Shown: positions 34,401 to 43,264 of the stretch, in pieces
Layout of the letters: each line of letters opens with the position of its first letter
Position numbering within the stretch: the first letter of the stretch is position 1
Assembly: GCA_035294125.1 (NCBI GenBank)
Contig: DATGLM010000027.1
Location: 12,284 to 76,283, forward strand
Direction of reading: 5' to 3'
DNA from: CADDYT01 sp035294125
Lineage (GTDB): Bacteria; Chloroflexota; Ktedonobacteria; Ktedonobacterales; Ktedonobacteraceae
DNA length: 64,000 bases
Program-made: the position numbers and the translations under genes
The notes under the pieces: model-generated
The model's database searches: none
What the model was told of the DNA's origin: nothing
What the model saw: only the letters and a program-made list of their open reading frames with translations

Positions 34401-34568
34401 TCTGTAGAGACAAGGGATGGCTGAGGCGAGAGATGGGGGCCTTGCGCTTATCCGCCCTGCCCCAGCGCTGCCGGGACCGGGACCAACAGATAGGCTGACA
34501 GGATGGATGGACGATGGACAGGCACAAGGCTCCCACAACTTCTCAGCCCTACCCTCTGTCCCTACAGA
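34401..34568. repeat. Long imperfect inverted repeat between pstS and pstC
   Basis: The outer arms, each about 55 nt, match when one is reverse-complemented: TCTGTAGxGACA, then AGGG, GGCTGAG, TGGGxGCCTTGxGC in the same order. The total span is 168 bp. It could be a miniature inverted-repeat element or a processed RNA stem in the pst transcript. No open frame is present, and no clear target duplication is visible. Confidence 0.6.
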
Positions 34569-34658
34569 ACAATGCTCTACCTCATCTCCAAACACCGTTG
34601 TTCAAATTCGTAATCGGCACCTACGAATGAGGCCAGCATCTTTGAAAAGGAGGATGGT

Positions 34659-35606
34659 GTGTTAGCGCAACAGGTAACAGCAAATGATCGCCGGGCACAC
34701 ATAGCCGATCGGGTCGCACGTGTGATTTTCTTTCTCTGTGCGTTGCTGCTCGTTGTCGTAATTATCGGTATCTTTGTTTTTATTGGCATAAGGGCCTTCC
34801 GCGTCTTTGGCGAAGGAGCCAATGTGAAAGATTTCTTTTTCGGCACAAACTGGGACCCTACCGGCGAAAACGACATCAACGGTAATCCGCACTATGGAGC
34901 CGGAGGTCTGATTCTCGGTTCGATCGTTATCACCTTCTTCTCCGTGCTCATCGCTACACCATTAGCCATTGGCCTGGCAATCTGCTTTACCGAGGTGGCG
35001 CCACGTCGGCTCACAAGGCTTTTGCAGCCCTTAATCGAGATTTTTACCGGTATGCCATCGGTTGTCATCGGTTTTCTCGGCCTCACCATACTGGTACCCT
35101 TCCTGGCAAAGGCCGCTGCCCCTATCACAGGTGGCATAGCGACGGGCGGTTACGGCTGGGGCGCGGCTATCATCGTGCTGATCGTCATGATCCTGCCCAC
35201 CATCATCAGTGTTTCCATCGATGCATTGAGGGCCGTACCGACCAGCGTGCGTGAGGCGAGCCTGGCGCTTGGTTCCACACGCTGGCAGACAATGTCAAGA
35301 GCGATTATTCCCGCCGCCGGACCCGGGCTGGCAACGGCGGTCGTGCTGGGCATGGCACGCGCTATTGGTGAGACGCTGGCAGTCAGTATGGTACTCAATG
35401 GTTCCAGTCTCCCACAGAAGCTGTTTAGCCTCTCCGTCTTCTTTCAGCCAAACGTCAATATTACGAATGCAATTGTCAACGACTTCCAGGAAACCGCCGG
35501 CCCTTCGCGCGATGCCTACTGGACGCTGGCATTTGTCCTGCTCGTCATCTCGTTTCTGTTCATCTGCATCAGTCGCTATCTGGCCAGTAGAGGGGTGTAC
35601 AAATGA
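34659..35606 (+). CDS. pstC: Phosphate ABC transporter permease PstC
   Basis: 315 residues from the GTG at 34659, with AAAAGGAGG five bases before it. Six membrane helices. The ABC-contact EAA loop is visible as VPTSVREASLALGSTRWQTM, followed by IPAAGPGLATAVVLGMARAIGETLAV. FTGMPSVVIGFLGLTILVPF is a further PstC landmark. It forms the channel with PstA. Its stop overlaps the pstA start by 4 bp (ATGA), indicating translational coupling. Confidence 0.94.
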   Translation: MLAQQVTANDRRAHIADRVARVIFFLCALLLVVVIIGIFVFIGIRAFRVFGEGANVKDFFFGTNWDPTGENDINGNPHYGAGGLILGSIVITFFSVLIATPLAIGLAICFTEVAPRRLTRLLQPLIEIFTGMPSVVIGFLGLTILVPFLAKAAAPITGGIATGGYGWGAAIIVLIVMILPTIISVSIDALRAVPTSVREASLALGSTRWQTMSRAIIPAAGPGLATAVVLGMARAIGETLAVSMVLNGSSLPQKLFSLSVFFQPNVNITNAIVNDFQETAGPSRDAYWTLAFVLLVISFLFICISRYLASRGVYK

Positions 35607-36535
35607 GTCAACAAGTGCAGACTATGGCTCCTGCGGACGCGGCAACCCTGCCTACTGCCAGCAGGCGGCGCTTAGTACAGGCAATGCATATCCGAAACCG
35701 CATCGCGCTTGGTATGCTCTGGGCGATCACAGCCATCGTGGCATTGATCTTTATCGTGATTATCGTCTACCTGATCGCCAAGGGGTTTACTGCGCTCTTT
35801 GACCCCACATTCTACTCAACGGGGGATGCGGGTATTGCGCCGGAGTTATTCAACACGTTCTACATGTTGATTCTCTCCGAAATTTTTCTGTTCCCCATTG
35901 CGCTGGCGGCGGCCATTTACCTGATCGAATACGCTCGACAGGGGCCATTCGTCACGGTCATTCACTTCGCGGCAGAGACGCTGGCAGGAGTGCCATCTAT
36001 CGTGCTGGGCCTCTTTGGCTTTATCGTCTTCGGGGCTTCCTTCGGCTTTCACATCAGTCGTATAGCAGGAGCACTCACCCTGCTCTGCCTGAACCTGCCA
36101 CTGGCGCTGCGTCTTTTCGAGGACGCGCTGGCCTCGGTTCCTCGCGAACTGAGAGAGGGCGGGCTGGCACTCGGCGCGACAAAATGGCAGACGATACGCA
36201 CCGTCATCTTGCCCTCTGCATTGCCCGGTATCATCACCGGACTTATTCTCTCCGCAGGCAAAATCATCGGTGAGGCTGCCGCCCTCATCTTCACGGCGGG
36301 CGCATTTAACCCTATTAATGTCTTCACACTGAATCCGTTGATTGGCAGCGATACGCTGACCGTTCACCTCTGGTATATTGAAACTGCCGGTGCTGGCTCG
36401 ACTACTCTGACGGCAGCACAGGCAAATACCGTTGCAGCGGGATCAGCTACCCTGCTGATCCTGATCCTCCTCGTCATCAACCTGGGTGCGCGAGGTATCG
36501 GTCGTCTTATTACACGTCGCATTACAGCTGAGTAA
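35603..36535 (+). CDS. pstA: Phosphate ABC transporter permease PstA
   Basis: 310 residues, six membrane helices after a 35-residue cytoplasmic start. EAA loop: VPRELREGGLALGATKWQTI, followed by ILPSALPGIITGLILSAGKIIGEAAALIFTAG. LAGVPSIVLGLFGFIVFG is the partner of the PstC channel motif. It is translationally coupled to pstC and lies 55 bp before a small gene that interrupts the pst order before pstB. Confidence 0.94.
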   Translation: MSQQVQTMAPADAATLPTASRRRLVQAMHIRNRIALGMLWAITAIVALIFIVIIVYLIAKGFTALFDPTFYSTGDAGIAPELFNTFYMLILSEIFLFPIALAAAIYLIEYARQGPFVTVIHFAAETLAGVPSIVLGLFGFIVFGASFGFHISRIAGALTLLCLNLPLALRLFEDALASVPRELREGGLALGATKWQTIRTVILPSALPGIITGLILSAGKIIGEAAALIFTAGAFNPINVFTLNPLIGSDTLTVHLWYIETAGAGSTTLTAAQANTVAAGSATLLILILLVINLGARGIGRLITRRITAE

Positions 36536-36590
36536 ACATCATTGATGTCAGAAACGTCAATTCTGGCTCGTAGAAAAGAGGTCATCAAAA

Positions 36591-36815
36591 ATGTACAACC
36601 AGATTGATATGTCCAGCGGAGAAAACCTGAAACTGCCCGAGGGCGCCAGCATCTGCTCTCGCAAGGTAGCACGTAGTGGTCACATCTCTTTCGAGGGACG
36701 CCCGTACTTCATCAGCAAATCCCTCGCGGGCCGCTACATCCGCCTGATCGTGCTTGCCGATCGCCTGATCGTAGATACGGCTATTCCACTGCATAAGGAA
36801 TACCAGCTCGCCTGA
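36591..36815 (+). CDS. Small protein like the C-terminal beta-barrel of DDE transposases
   Basis: 74 residues. SRKVARSGHISFEGRPYFIS followed by KSLAGRYIRLIVLADRLIVD resembles the small barrel found after the catalytic domain of IS481/IS3 and Mu-type transposases (pattern: x-G-x-ISF-x-G-x-x-Y...LAG-x-x-V). No catalytic part, IS end or other mobile gene is near. It is in the pst transcript direction, 55 bp after pstA and 104 bp before pstB. It may be a fossil or a domesticated DNA/RNA-binding barrel. The similarity is by eye and only moderate. Confidence 0.5.
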   Translation: MYNQIDMSSGENLKLPEGASICSRKVARSGHISFEGRPYFISKSLAGRYIRLIVLADRLIVDTAIPLHKEYQLA

Positions 36816-36919
36816 AACATATCAGAAAGCTTTAGAGAAGACAGGAAGTTTCTGGAATATGAGCCAGTTTGATCTTATGCGGTAAGCTTTCTGGAATAGT
36901 CACGAAATGAGGAGCATGT

Positions 36920-37891
36920 ATGCAACAACCACAACGTCCAAAGAACACGGTGCAGGCCGGACAGCAGCAATCAAGCGCGCAGCAGCTCAATGAGTCCGGC
37001 CTGGAGCCCATGCAGGACAGGGCTAGCGGGACAGTAGATAGAAGGAGAATTTCAAACATGCCTCAGTCTACCTCCAGCCAGATAGTAAAAGAGGTTACGA
37101 AGCAGCCTGAGCAGGAGGCTCACGCCCTGCTCAATCCGAACGCAGAAACGCTCATCGATGTCAAAAATCTGGATTTTTTCTACGGTGCGAAGCAGGCGCT
37201 GTTCGGCGTCTCGCTGCCGATCCTCAAAAACCAGGTCACGGCCCTCATCGGCCCCTCCGGATGCGGCAAATCGACCTTCCTGCGCACGCTCGATCGCATG
37301 AATGACCTGATTCCCGGCACACGCACATCGGGCGAGGCGATCATGGGGGGACGCAATATCTATGATACATCGGTGGATGTGGTAGAGCTACGCCAGATTA
37401 TCGGTATGGTCTTCCAGCGCCCGAATCCCTTTCCCAAATCCATCTTCGAGAACGTCGCCTACGGACTGCGCATTCAAGGGAAAACAAAAAACCTGGCCGA
37501 CGCGGTTGAACAAAGCCTGCGCGGCGCCGCGTTGTGGGACGAGGTGAAAGACAGACTGAACTCTTCCGCGCTGGGCCTCTCCGGTGGTCAGCAGCAGCGC
37601 CTCTGCATCGCCCGCGCGCTGGCCGTCAGACCGACAGTGCTGCTCATGGACGAGCCATGTTCCGCTCTCGATCCCATCGCCACACTGAAGATCGAGGAAT
37701 TGATTACGGAGCTGATGAAGGAGTATACTATCGTTATCGTGACGCACAATATGCAACAGGCAGCCCGCGTCTCACAATACACCGGGTTCTTCCTCTCAGG
37801 CAGGCTCATCGAATTCGGCCCCACGGTCGAGATCTTCGAGCATCCTGGAAAGAAAGAAACCGAGGACTACATCAGCGGGCGCTTCGGCTAG
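36920..37891 (+). CDS. pstB: Phosphate ABC transporter ATPase PstB
   Basis: 323 residues from the ATG at 36920 (GAGGAG upstream), about 70 more than typical PstB. An in-frame ATG at 37058 also has a ribosome-binding site (AAGGAG, 37042-37047) and would give 277 residues; the conserved fold starts only at LIDVKNLDFFYGAKQAL. Walker A is GPSGCGKST, the Q-loop GMVFQRPNPFPKS, the signature LSGGQQQRLCIARAL and Walker B VLLMDEPCSALDP. It drives phosphate import through PstCA. The response-regulator gene follows within about 50 bp. Confidence 0.94.
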   Translation: MQQPQRPKNTVQAGQQQSSAQQLNESGLEPMQDRASGTVDRRRISNMPQSTSSQIVKEVTKQPEQEAHALLNPNAETLIDVKNLDFFYGAKQALFGVSLPILKNQVTALIGPSGCGKSTFLRTLDRMNDLIPGTRTSGEAIMGGRNIYDTSVDVVELRQIIGMVFQRPNPFPKSIFENVAYGLRIQGKTKNLADAVEQSLRGAALWDEVKDRLNSSALGLSGGQQQRLCIARALAVRPTVLLMDEPCSALDPIATLKIEELITELMKEYTIVIVTHNMQQAARVSQYTGFFLSGRLIEFGPTVEIFEHPGKKETEDYISGRFG

Positions 37892-37939
37892 AAAATGGAT
37901 GGAGAGGGTATACCCGCGTATACCCGTACAAGAGAGATC

Positions 37940-38689
37940 ATGGCACGCACAATTCTGGTTGTAGACGATGAGCCGGTGCTGGTAGATACTATCGCCTACA
38001 ACCTGGAACAGGCAGGTTACCAGGTGATTACCGCCGCCGACGGCGCCAGCGCACTGGAGGCGGCGCAACGTACCACCCCTGACCTGATTATACTGGATAT
38101 CATGCTGCCGGAGATGGACGGATTGGAAGTCTGTCGGCAGTTGCGCCGTGAGAAAAACACGGCCACTACCCCGATTATGATGCTCACCGCTAAAAGCGAC
38201 GAGATAGACAAGGTCGTCGGGCTGGAAGTGGGGGCCGACGATTACGTGACCAAACCCTTTGGTCGCCGCGAACTGCTGGCCCGCGTGCGCGCGCTCCTGC
38301 GGCGAGCAGAGTATGTTCCCACCGGAGCCAGCGCTGGCGAGGAGCGCCCACAACAGGAGCAAACCATCGCGGAGGTGCCGCGCGCCAACCGGGAACTGGT
38401 CGCCGGGCCGCTGCGTATCGACCTCGCCGGGCGGCGCGTCTTCTGTCGCGGGCAGGAGTATGAACTTCAGCCGAAGCAGTTCGACCTGCTCGCTTTTCTC
38501 GTGCGCAATCGCGGTACTGTGCTCACCCGCGACCAGCTCCTGCACAACGTCTGGGGCTACGACTACGTGGGCGACACGCGCACCGTCGACGTCCACATCC
38601 GCTGGCTGCGCGAGAAAATCGAAGAGGATCCCGCCAACCCGCGCCTCATCCAGACCGTGCGCGGCGTCGGCTACGCCTTCCGCTGGTAA
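37940..38689 (+). CDS. OmpR-family response regulator, PhoP/PhoB-like
   Basis: 249 residues from the ATG at 37940, where the conserved ARTILVVDDEP begins; an ATG at 37895 would add 15 unconserved residues. Receiver domain: Asp9/Asp10, phospho-acceptor Asp53 in LIILDIMLP, Lys in DDYVTKPFGRREL. The winged helix at the C-terminus has VFCRGQEYELQPKQFDLLAF, RDQLLHNVWGYDYVGDTRTV and DVHIRWLREKIEEDPANPRL. Position after pstB suggests the phosphate-starvation regulator that binds TTAAC-type repeats. No PhoR kinase or PhoU is adjacent. Confidence 0.87.
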   Translation: MARTILVVDDEPVLVDTIAYNLEQAGYQVITAADGASALEAAQRTTPDLIILDIMLPEMDGLEVCRQLRREKNTATTPIMMLTAKSDEIDKVVGLEVGADDYVTKPFGRRELLARVRALLRRAEYVPTGASAGEERPQQEQTIAEVPRANRELVAGPLRIDLAGRRVFCRGQEYELQPKQFDLLAFLVRNRGTVLTRDQLLHNVWGYDYVGDTRTVDVHIRWLREKIEEDPANPRLIQTVRGVGYAFRW

Positions 38690-38700
38690 AGGAGAACATC

Positions 38701-39021
38701 ATGCAAGTCATACGCTGGCAAGAGCAGACACTTCCGAGCGAGCAGGATTTGCAACAGCGCATGCGGCAAGAAGGTCTCTCGCCCTATAGCTGGTCAAATA
38801 GCCCCAACTTCACCTACGCCGTCCATAGCCACAGCTACGAAAAGGTGCTCTACTGCGTGCGTGGCTCCATCCGCTTCGTCCTCCCCGATCAACGCGATGA
38901 GCAGGGCCGCGAGGTCGCCATTGATCTTGCGTCCGGCGATTGCCTGATCCTGCCGCCCCGGACGCGCCACAGCGCCTTCGTCGGCCCGCAGGGTGTCACC
39001 TGCATCGAGGCCCCCAGGTAG
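38701..39021 (+). CDS. Cupin-domain protein
   Basis: 106 residues, a single cupin barrel. The two cupin motifs appear as HSHSYEKVLYCVRGSIRF (His-His-Glu type metal ligands) and SGDCLILPPRTRHSAFVG (final His ligand). It starts 11 bp after the response-regulator stop with GGAGAAC in the gap, so it is probably co-transcribed. The substrate is unknown; single cupins of this kind include small dioxygenases, isomerases and sensors. Confidence 0.82.
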   Translation: MQVIRWQEQTLPSEQDLQQRMRQEGLSPYSWSNSPNFTYAVHSHSYEKVLYCVRGSIRFVLPDQRDEQGREVAIDLASGDCLILPPRTRHSAFVGPQGVTCIEAPR

Positions 39022-39100
39022 TCGGCATGGCCGATATGATATACTATTGCAGGGTATTTTGCTGAACCGTTAAACAGAGGAAAAAGGAAGGCAGAGAATT

Positions 39101-39862
39101 ATGGGACGACTTGAGGGACGTGTTGCTTTTGTTACCGGGGCAGGCAGAGGCATTGGCGCCGCTACCGCTCTGCGCCTGGCCGAAGAAGGGGCGCGCGTAG
39201 CCCTGGCCGACATAGACATCGAGGGCGGTCAGCAGGTAGCGACCGAGATAGACCGCCTGGGTTCAGAGGCGCTCGTCCTGCGTTGCGACGTCTCAAACAA
39301 AGAGATGGTACAGGACGCTATTGACGCCACCGCGCAGCAATTTGGCCGTTTAGATATCCTGGTCAACAATGCCGGTGTCATTCGCGACAACCTGATCTTC
39401 AAAATGTCCGATGAGGACTGGGAGACGGTGATCAACGTTCATCTCAAAGGCGCGTTTCTCTGTAGCCGTGCCGCGCAGAAGTACATGGTGGAGCAGCGTT
39501 ACGGGCGCATCGTCTCGCTCTCCTCCAGCTCGGCGCTGGGCAATCGCGGACAGGTCAACTACTCGGCGGCCAAGGCAGGCATACAGGGTCTCACACGCAC
39601 CCTGGCCATCGAACTGGGACCGTTCGGCATCACCGCCAACGCCGTCGCGCCCGGCTTTATCGACACCGAGATGACGCGCGCCACCGCCCGCCGTCAGGGC
39701 CTCGACCCCGATGAAGTCATCGAGCGCGCCTCGAAGAACATTCCCGTGCGCCGCGTTGGCCAGCCTCGTGACGTCGCCAACGTTATCACTTTCCTCTGCT
39801 CCGACGAGGCCAGCTTTGTCAACGGGCAGATCATCTACGTGGCCGGCGGTCCACGGGGTTAA
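39101..39862 (+). CDS. fabG: Short-chain dehydrogenase, 3-oxoacyl-ACP reductase (FabG) type
   Basis: 253 residues. The NADPH-binding TGAGRGIGAATAL lies at the start, NNAG in the middle (VNNAGVIRDNL), the catalytic Ser in SLSSSSALGN and the Tyr-xxx-Lys pair in YSAAKAGIQGL. The C-terminus PRDVANVITFLCSDEASFVN with GQIIYVAGG is typical of FabG. FabG reduces 3-oxoacyl-ACP in fatty-acid synthesis, but no other fab gene is adjacent, so another alcohol or ketone substrate is possible. GGAAAAAGGAAGG precedes the ATG; guaA follows after 43 bp. Confidence 0.88.
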   Translation: MGRLEGRVAFVTGAGRGIGAATALRLAEEGARVALADIDIEGGQQVATEIDRLGSEALVLRCDVSNKEMVQDAIDATAQQFGRLDILVNNAGVIRDNLIFKMSDEDWETVINVHLKGAFLCSRAAQKYMVEQRYGRIVSLSSSSALGNRGQVNYSAAKAGIQGLTRTLAIELGPFGITANAVAPGFIDTEMTRATARRQGLDPDEVIERASKNIPVRRVGQPRDVANVITFLCSDEASFVNGQIIYVAGGPRG

Positions 39863-39905
39863 CTTTTTCGCACAGGGTGTGTGATCAGAAAGGTTTTCTA
39901 TCTCT

Positions 39906-41555
39906 ATGCAAAACGCGGAGCGCAGGCAGGCAATCATTGTGTTGGATTTCGGGTCGCAGTATAGCCGGTTGATTACCCGCCGCGTGCGCGAGTGCCATGT
40001 CTATAGCGAACTGCGGCCAGCGTCGACCACGCTGGCCGCACTGCGGCAGAATCTCCACCTGGATATCAAGGGCTTCATCCTCTCCGGTGGCCCGGCCAGC
40101 GTCTACGACGCACAGGCTCCCTCCGTCGATCCCGCCATACTGCACAGCGGCCTGCCCGTGCTCGGCATCTGCTACGGCATGCAATTACTGGCGCAGCAGC
40201 TTGGCGGCCATGTAGCTCCTGGCAGCAGCAGGCGCGAGTACGGCCCCGCCACCATCGAAGTCCTGCCACAGTACGCCCGCGATAGTGAGACCTTCCGCAT
40301 CTTCGAGGGCATCCAGGCGTTCACTGAGCAAGCAGGGTCACCAGCGATATCCGAAAGCGCGCCTCCATCGCGGCTTCCCGTGTGGATGAGTCACGGCGAC
40401 AGCGTGGATCGGCTGCCTGCTGGCTTTCAGGTACTGGCGAGCTCCGAGAGCAATCCTGTCGCGGCAATGGGCAATGCAGAGGGCATGATCGGCTTGCAGT
40501 TCCATCCCGAAGTCACGCACACGCCGCAGGGCAGGGCCATGATCGAGAACTTTCTCTTCCGCGTCTGTGGCTGCGAGCCGGACTGGACTGCCGGTTCGGC
40601 CATAGACGAGGCGGTAGAGCAAATCCGGCAGCAGGTTGGGAGAGAGCGCGTCATCTGCGGCCTCTCCGGCGGCGTCGATTCGGCGGTCGCGGCCCTGCTC
40701 GTCCACCGCGCCGTGGGCGACCAGCTCACCTGCGTCTTCGTCGATACCGGCTGCCTGCGCGCTGGCGAACGCGAGCAGGTGGTAGAAACATTCAGCCGCC
40801 ACCTGCGCATCCCGCTGGTCGTCGTCGATGCTCGCCAGCGCTTCCTGGCAAGGCTGGCGGGCGTGGTCGACCCAGAGCGGAAGCGCAAGATCATCGGCGA
40901 GGAGTTCATTCGCGTCTTCGAGCAAGAGGCCGGGCGGCTCGCGCAGCAGAGGGGTCCCATTTCCTTCCTGGCGCAGGGCACGCTCTACCCCGATGTCATC
41001 GAGAGCACCAGCCACGATACCGCCGCCACCGCGACCCGCATCAAGACGCACCACAACGTCGGCGGCCTGCCCGAAGAGATGTCGTTCAAGCTGGTCGAGC
41101 CGCTGCGCATGCTCTTCAAAGACGAGGTACGCGAGATCGGTCTGGCGCTGGGTCTGCCTGAAGAATGGGTCTGGCGGCATCCCTTCCCCGGCCCCGGCCT
41201 TGCCATCCGCATCATCGGCGCGGTAGACGAACAGAAACTGGAAACGCTGCGCGCCGCCGACGCCATCGTCATCGAAGAAATCCGCCGCGCAGGCGTCTAC
41301 CGCACGCTGGGCCAGGCCTTCGCCGTGCTCACGCCCCTGCAAAGCGTCGGCGTCATGGGCGATGGCCGCACCTATGCCAACGTTGTGGCCGTGCGCGCCG
41401 TCACCAGCGGCGATTTCATGACGGCGGACTGGGCGCGGCTCTCACCCGATCTGCTCGCCCGCATCTCCAACCGCATCGTCAACGAAGTTCCCGGCGTCAA
41501 TCGCGTTGTCTACGACATCACCTCAAAACCACCCGCCACCATTGAATGGGAATAA
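39906..41555 (+). CDS. guaA: GMP synthase (glutamine-hydrolysing)
   Basis: 549 residues. It converts XMP to GMP using glutamine and ATP. The class I amidotransferase domain (1-215) has the nucleophile Cys in GICYGMQLLAQ and the His-Glu pair in LQFHPEVTHTP; a short Pro/Ser-rich insertion (AFTEQAGSPAISESAPPSR) lies just before WMSHGDSV. The ATP pyrophosphatase domain begins with SGGVDSAVAALL, and the C-terminal dimerisation domain contains KTHHNVGGLPEEMSFKLVEP and HPFPGPGLAIRI. The stop is 6 bp from the convergent gene. The fabG gene upstream is in the same direction. Confidence 0.95.
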   Translation: MQNAERRQAIIVLDFGSQYSRLITRRVRECHVYSELRPASTTLAALRQNLHLDIKGFILSGGPASVYDAQAPSVDPAILHSGLPVLGICYGMQLLAQQLGGHVAPGSSRREYGPATIEVLPQYARDSETFRIFEGIQAFTEQAGSPAISESAPPSRLPVWMSHGDSVDRLPAGFQVLASSESNPVAAMGNAEGMIGLQFHPEVTHTPQGRAMIENFLFRVCGCEPDWTAGSAIDEAVEQIRQQVGRERVICGLSGGVDSAVAALLVHRAVGDQLTCVFVDTGCLRAGEREQVVETFSRHLRIPLVVVDARQRFLARLAGVVDPERKRKIIGEEFIRVFEQEAGRLAQQRGPISFLAQGTLYPDVIESTSHDTAATATRIKTHHNVGGLPEEMSFKLVEPLRMLFKDEVREIGLALGLPEEWVWRHPFPGPGLAIRIIGAVDEQKLETLRAADAIVIEEIRRAGVYRTLGQAFAVLTPLQSVGVMGDGRTYANVVAVRAVTSGDFMTADWARLSPDLLARISNRIVNEVPGVNRVVYDITSKPPATIEWE

Positions 41556-41561
41556 CATTGC

Positions 41562-43157
41562 TTACTTCTTCATTCGAGGAGCTGGAGGCGCAACAAAGAT
41601 CGCTTTATTGACCGCCTCTTGTAGCGACGCATTCCAGACTTTGTCCAGGTATGAGACTTTAATAGAGCCTTCAACAGTGGTAACAGCGCCATAAGAGCTT
41701 TTAATGGTGGTATCGGCATCGGCAAGGGCACTCTGGAGGAGGTTGCCCGCGTTCTTCTGGATTGTCTGACCAATCCATGTTGCAGCCAGCGCCCCGATGA
41801 GGGCAGCCGCCCCCTGAACGATCTGGTTTCTGTAGGTGATGATGACGTAGACAACAGCAGCAAGGATGGCGAGAAGGATGAAGACACTGACAACGAAAAA
41901 CGGCCACGCTGCCAGGAAAACTTGCCAGATATAGGGCCGATTCCTGATCGTCGGGTCGACATAGCTCAGGGCATCGCACTCCCCTGCTATCAGCGAGTAC
42001 CAGATATGGCCCTGCTTTTGTAAGTTGGCCGGTGCCAGACCGTCTGCCTGCCATGCATCCACTTGCTTTCGCAATGCATCTGCTTGCGTTTGTAATTCCT
42101 CTATCTGCTTTTGCACCCCGGTTGCTGGCACGCTGACGGCCTGTCCCCGCGCATCGGTAGAAGCCACAAGACCGGCCCGCTTTTGCAGCGCCGTTATTTG
42201 CGCTTGCAACGCCTCTATCTGCTTTTGCGCTTCGGCTGGCGCCAGGTTGCCCGTTCGTAGCGCCGCAATTTGCGTTTGCAACGCCTCTACTTGATTCTGC
42301 ACGTTCTGTAAGTCAGCAAGGGTCAATATAGGAGGCTGCTGGCTGTCAGAGATGATAGCAGATACGCCGGCGACCGCCTGCGCATCGAGTGCATCCCACC
42401 AGGGACCGACGCAGCGCACAAGCGCCGGTGAGGCAAATTGCGGCAGATACGGACCAAGTACGGGCAGATATTGCAGCACTTTCGACTTAAACGTGCTGTC
42501 CAGTTTGAAGCCCGGCAAGCCGTACCACCAGCGCAGTCCACCCAGGCAATACCCAACCATATACGCCTTTTCGACGACTGCCGGTTTCTCCTGCAAAATA
42601 TCATTGATCTTCAAATCCCAGAAGAACAGGCGCTCATTGATGATGCCACGCACCGATTCGAAGGTCTCGCCATTTTCAAAATCGCCATTGCATAATTTCT
42701 TTACCGCGTCTCTCACCGCGTCTACAAACGGTTTCCCCTCGTAGGCATCACCTCGATGATCGATGGTACACAAGCTGCCGATGCCCAGCGTTTCCGCCAG
42801 ATAGCCCATATGGGCTGTGAGGGCGCGCATCTTTTCGCGCGGCGTCAGCAGACCCTGCAGCATCACCAGTTCTTCGCCACTCCAGTTCAAATGAGGTGGT
42901 TTCGTATCCAGCAACAGAAAACAGCGACCCAGCAGTTCCGCGACCAGCCAGCCAAACTCTGCCGCGTTATGCACCTGCTCCTGCAAACTCAGAGCAGGTG
43001 CCATGTTCCCGCTTTTCTCATCTGAGGACGCGACAACGGGCGCATGAGTATCTTTTTTCTCGTCTGATGACACATTGTTCCCGCTTTTCTCATCTGTATG
43101 CGCGCCAGGAGCTGTTTCCTGGCTGCCTGCCGAAGCGACGCCCACAGATTCATCCAT
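41562..43157 (-). CDS. Coiled-coil membrane protein, unknown
   Basis: 531 residues. The N-terminal 55 residues are disordered and repeat DEKSGN / SSDEKK / SSDEKSGN. A helical globular part (60-260) contains many Trp and Leu but no known motif. A coiled coil with heptad-like units (VQNQVEALQTQIAALRTGN, AQKQIEALQAQITALQKRA, VQKQIEELQTQADALRKQV) covers about 280-385. A strong membrane segment follows (FLAAWPFFVVSVFILLAILA...) and a weaker one (GAAALIGALAATWIG). The last 70 residues are soluble. It stands alone; the function is unknown. Confidence 0.6.
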   Translation of the reverse strand: MDESVGVASAGSQETAPGAHTDEKSGNNVSSDEKKDTHAPVVASSDEKSGNMAPALSLQEQVHNAAEFGWLVAELLGRCFLLLDTKPPHLNWSGEELVMLQGLLTPREKMRALTAHMGYLAETLGIGSLCTIDHRGDAYEGKPFVDAVRDAVKKLCNGDFENGETFESVRGIINERLFFWDLKINDILQEKPAVVEKAYMVGYCLGGLRWWYGLPGFKLDSTFKSKVLQYLPVLGPYLPQFASPALVRCVGPWWDALDAQAVAGVSAIISDSQQPPILTLADLQNVQNQVEALQTQIAALRTGNLAPAEAQKQIEALQAQITALQKRAGLVASTDARGQAVSVPATGVQKQIEELQTQADALRKQVDAWQADGLAPANLQKQGHIWYSLIAGECDALSYVDPTIRNRPYIWQVFLAAWPFFVVSVFILLAILAAVVYVIITYRNQIVQGAAALIGALAATWIGQTIQKNAGNLLQSALADADTTIKSSYGAVTTVEGSIKVSYLDKVWNASLQEAVNKAIFVAPPAPRMKK

Positions 43158-43264
43158 AAGCTCCTCCCTGCTCTTCTTTCAAAAAGATGCATTTTAGCTC
43201 TACCATCACCAGCATACACCAGAATCGATAGAAATGCCAGTAGAAAATGCGTTATACTATCCAT

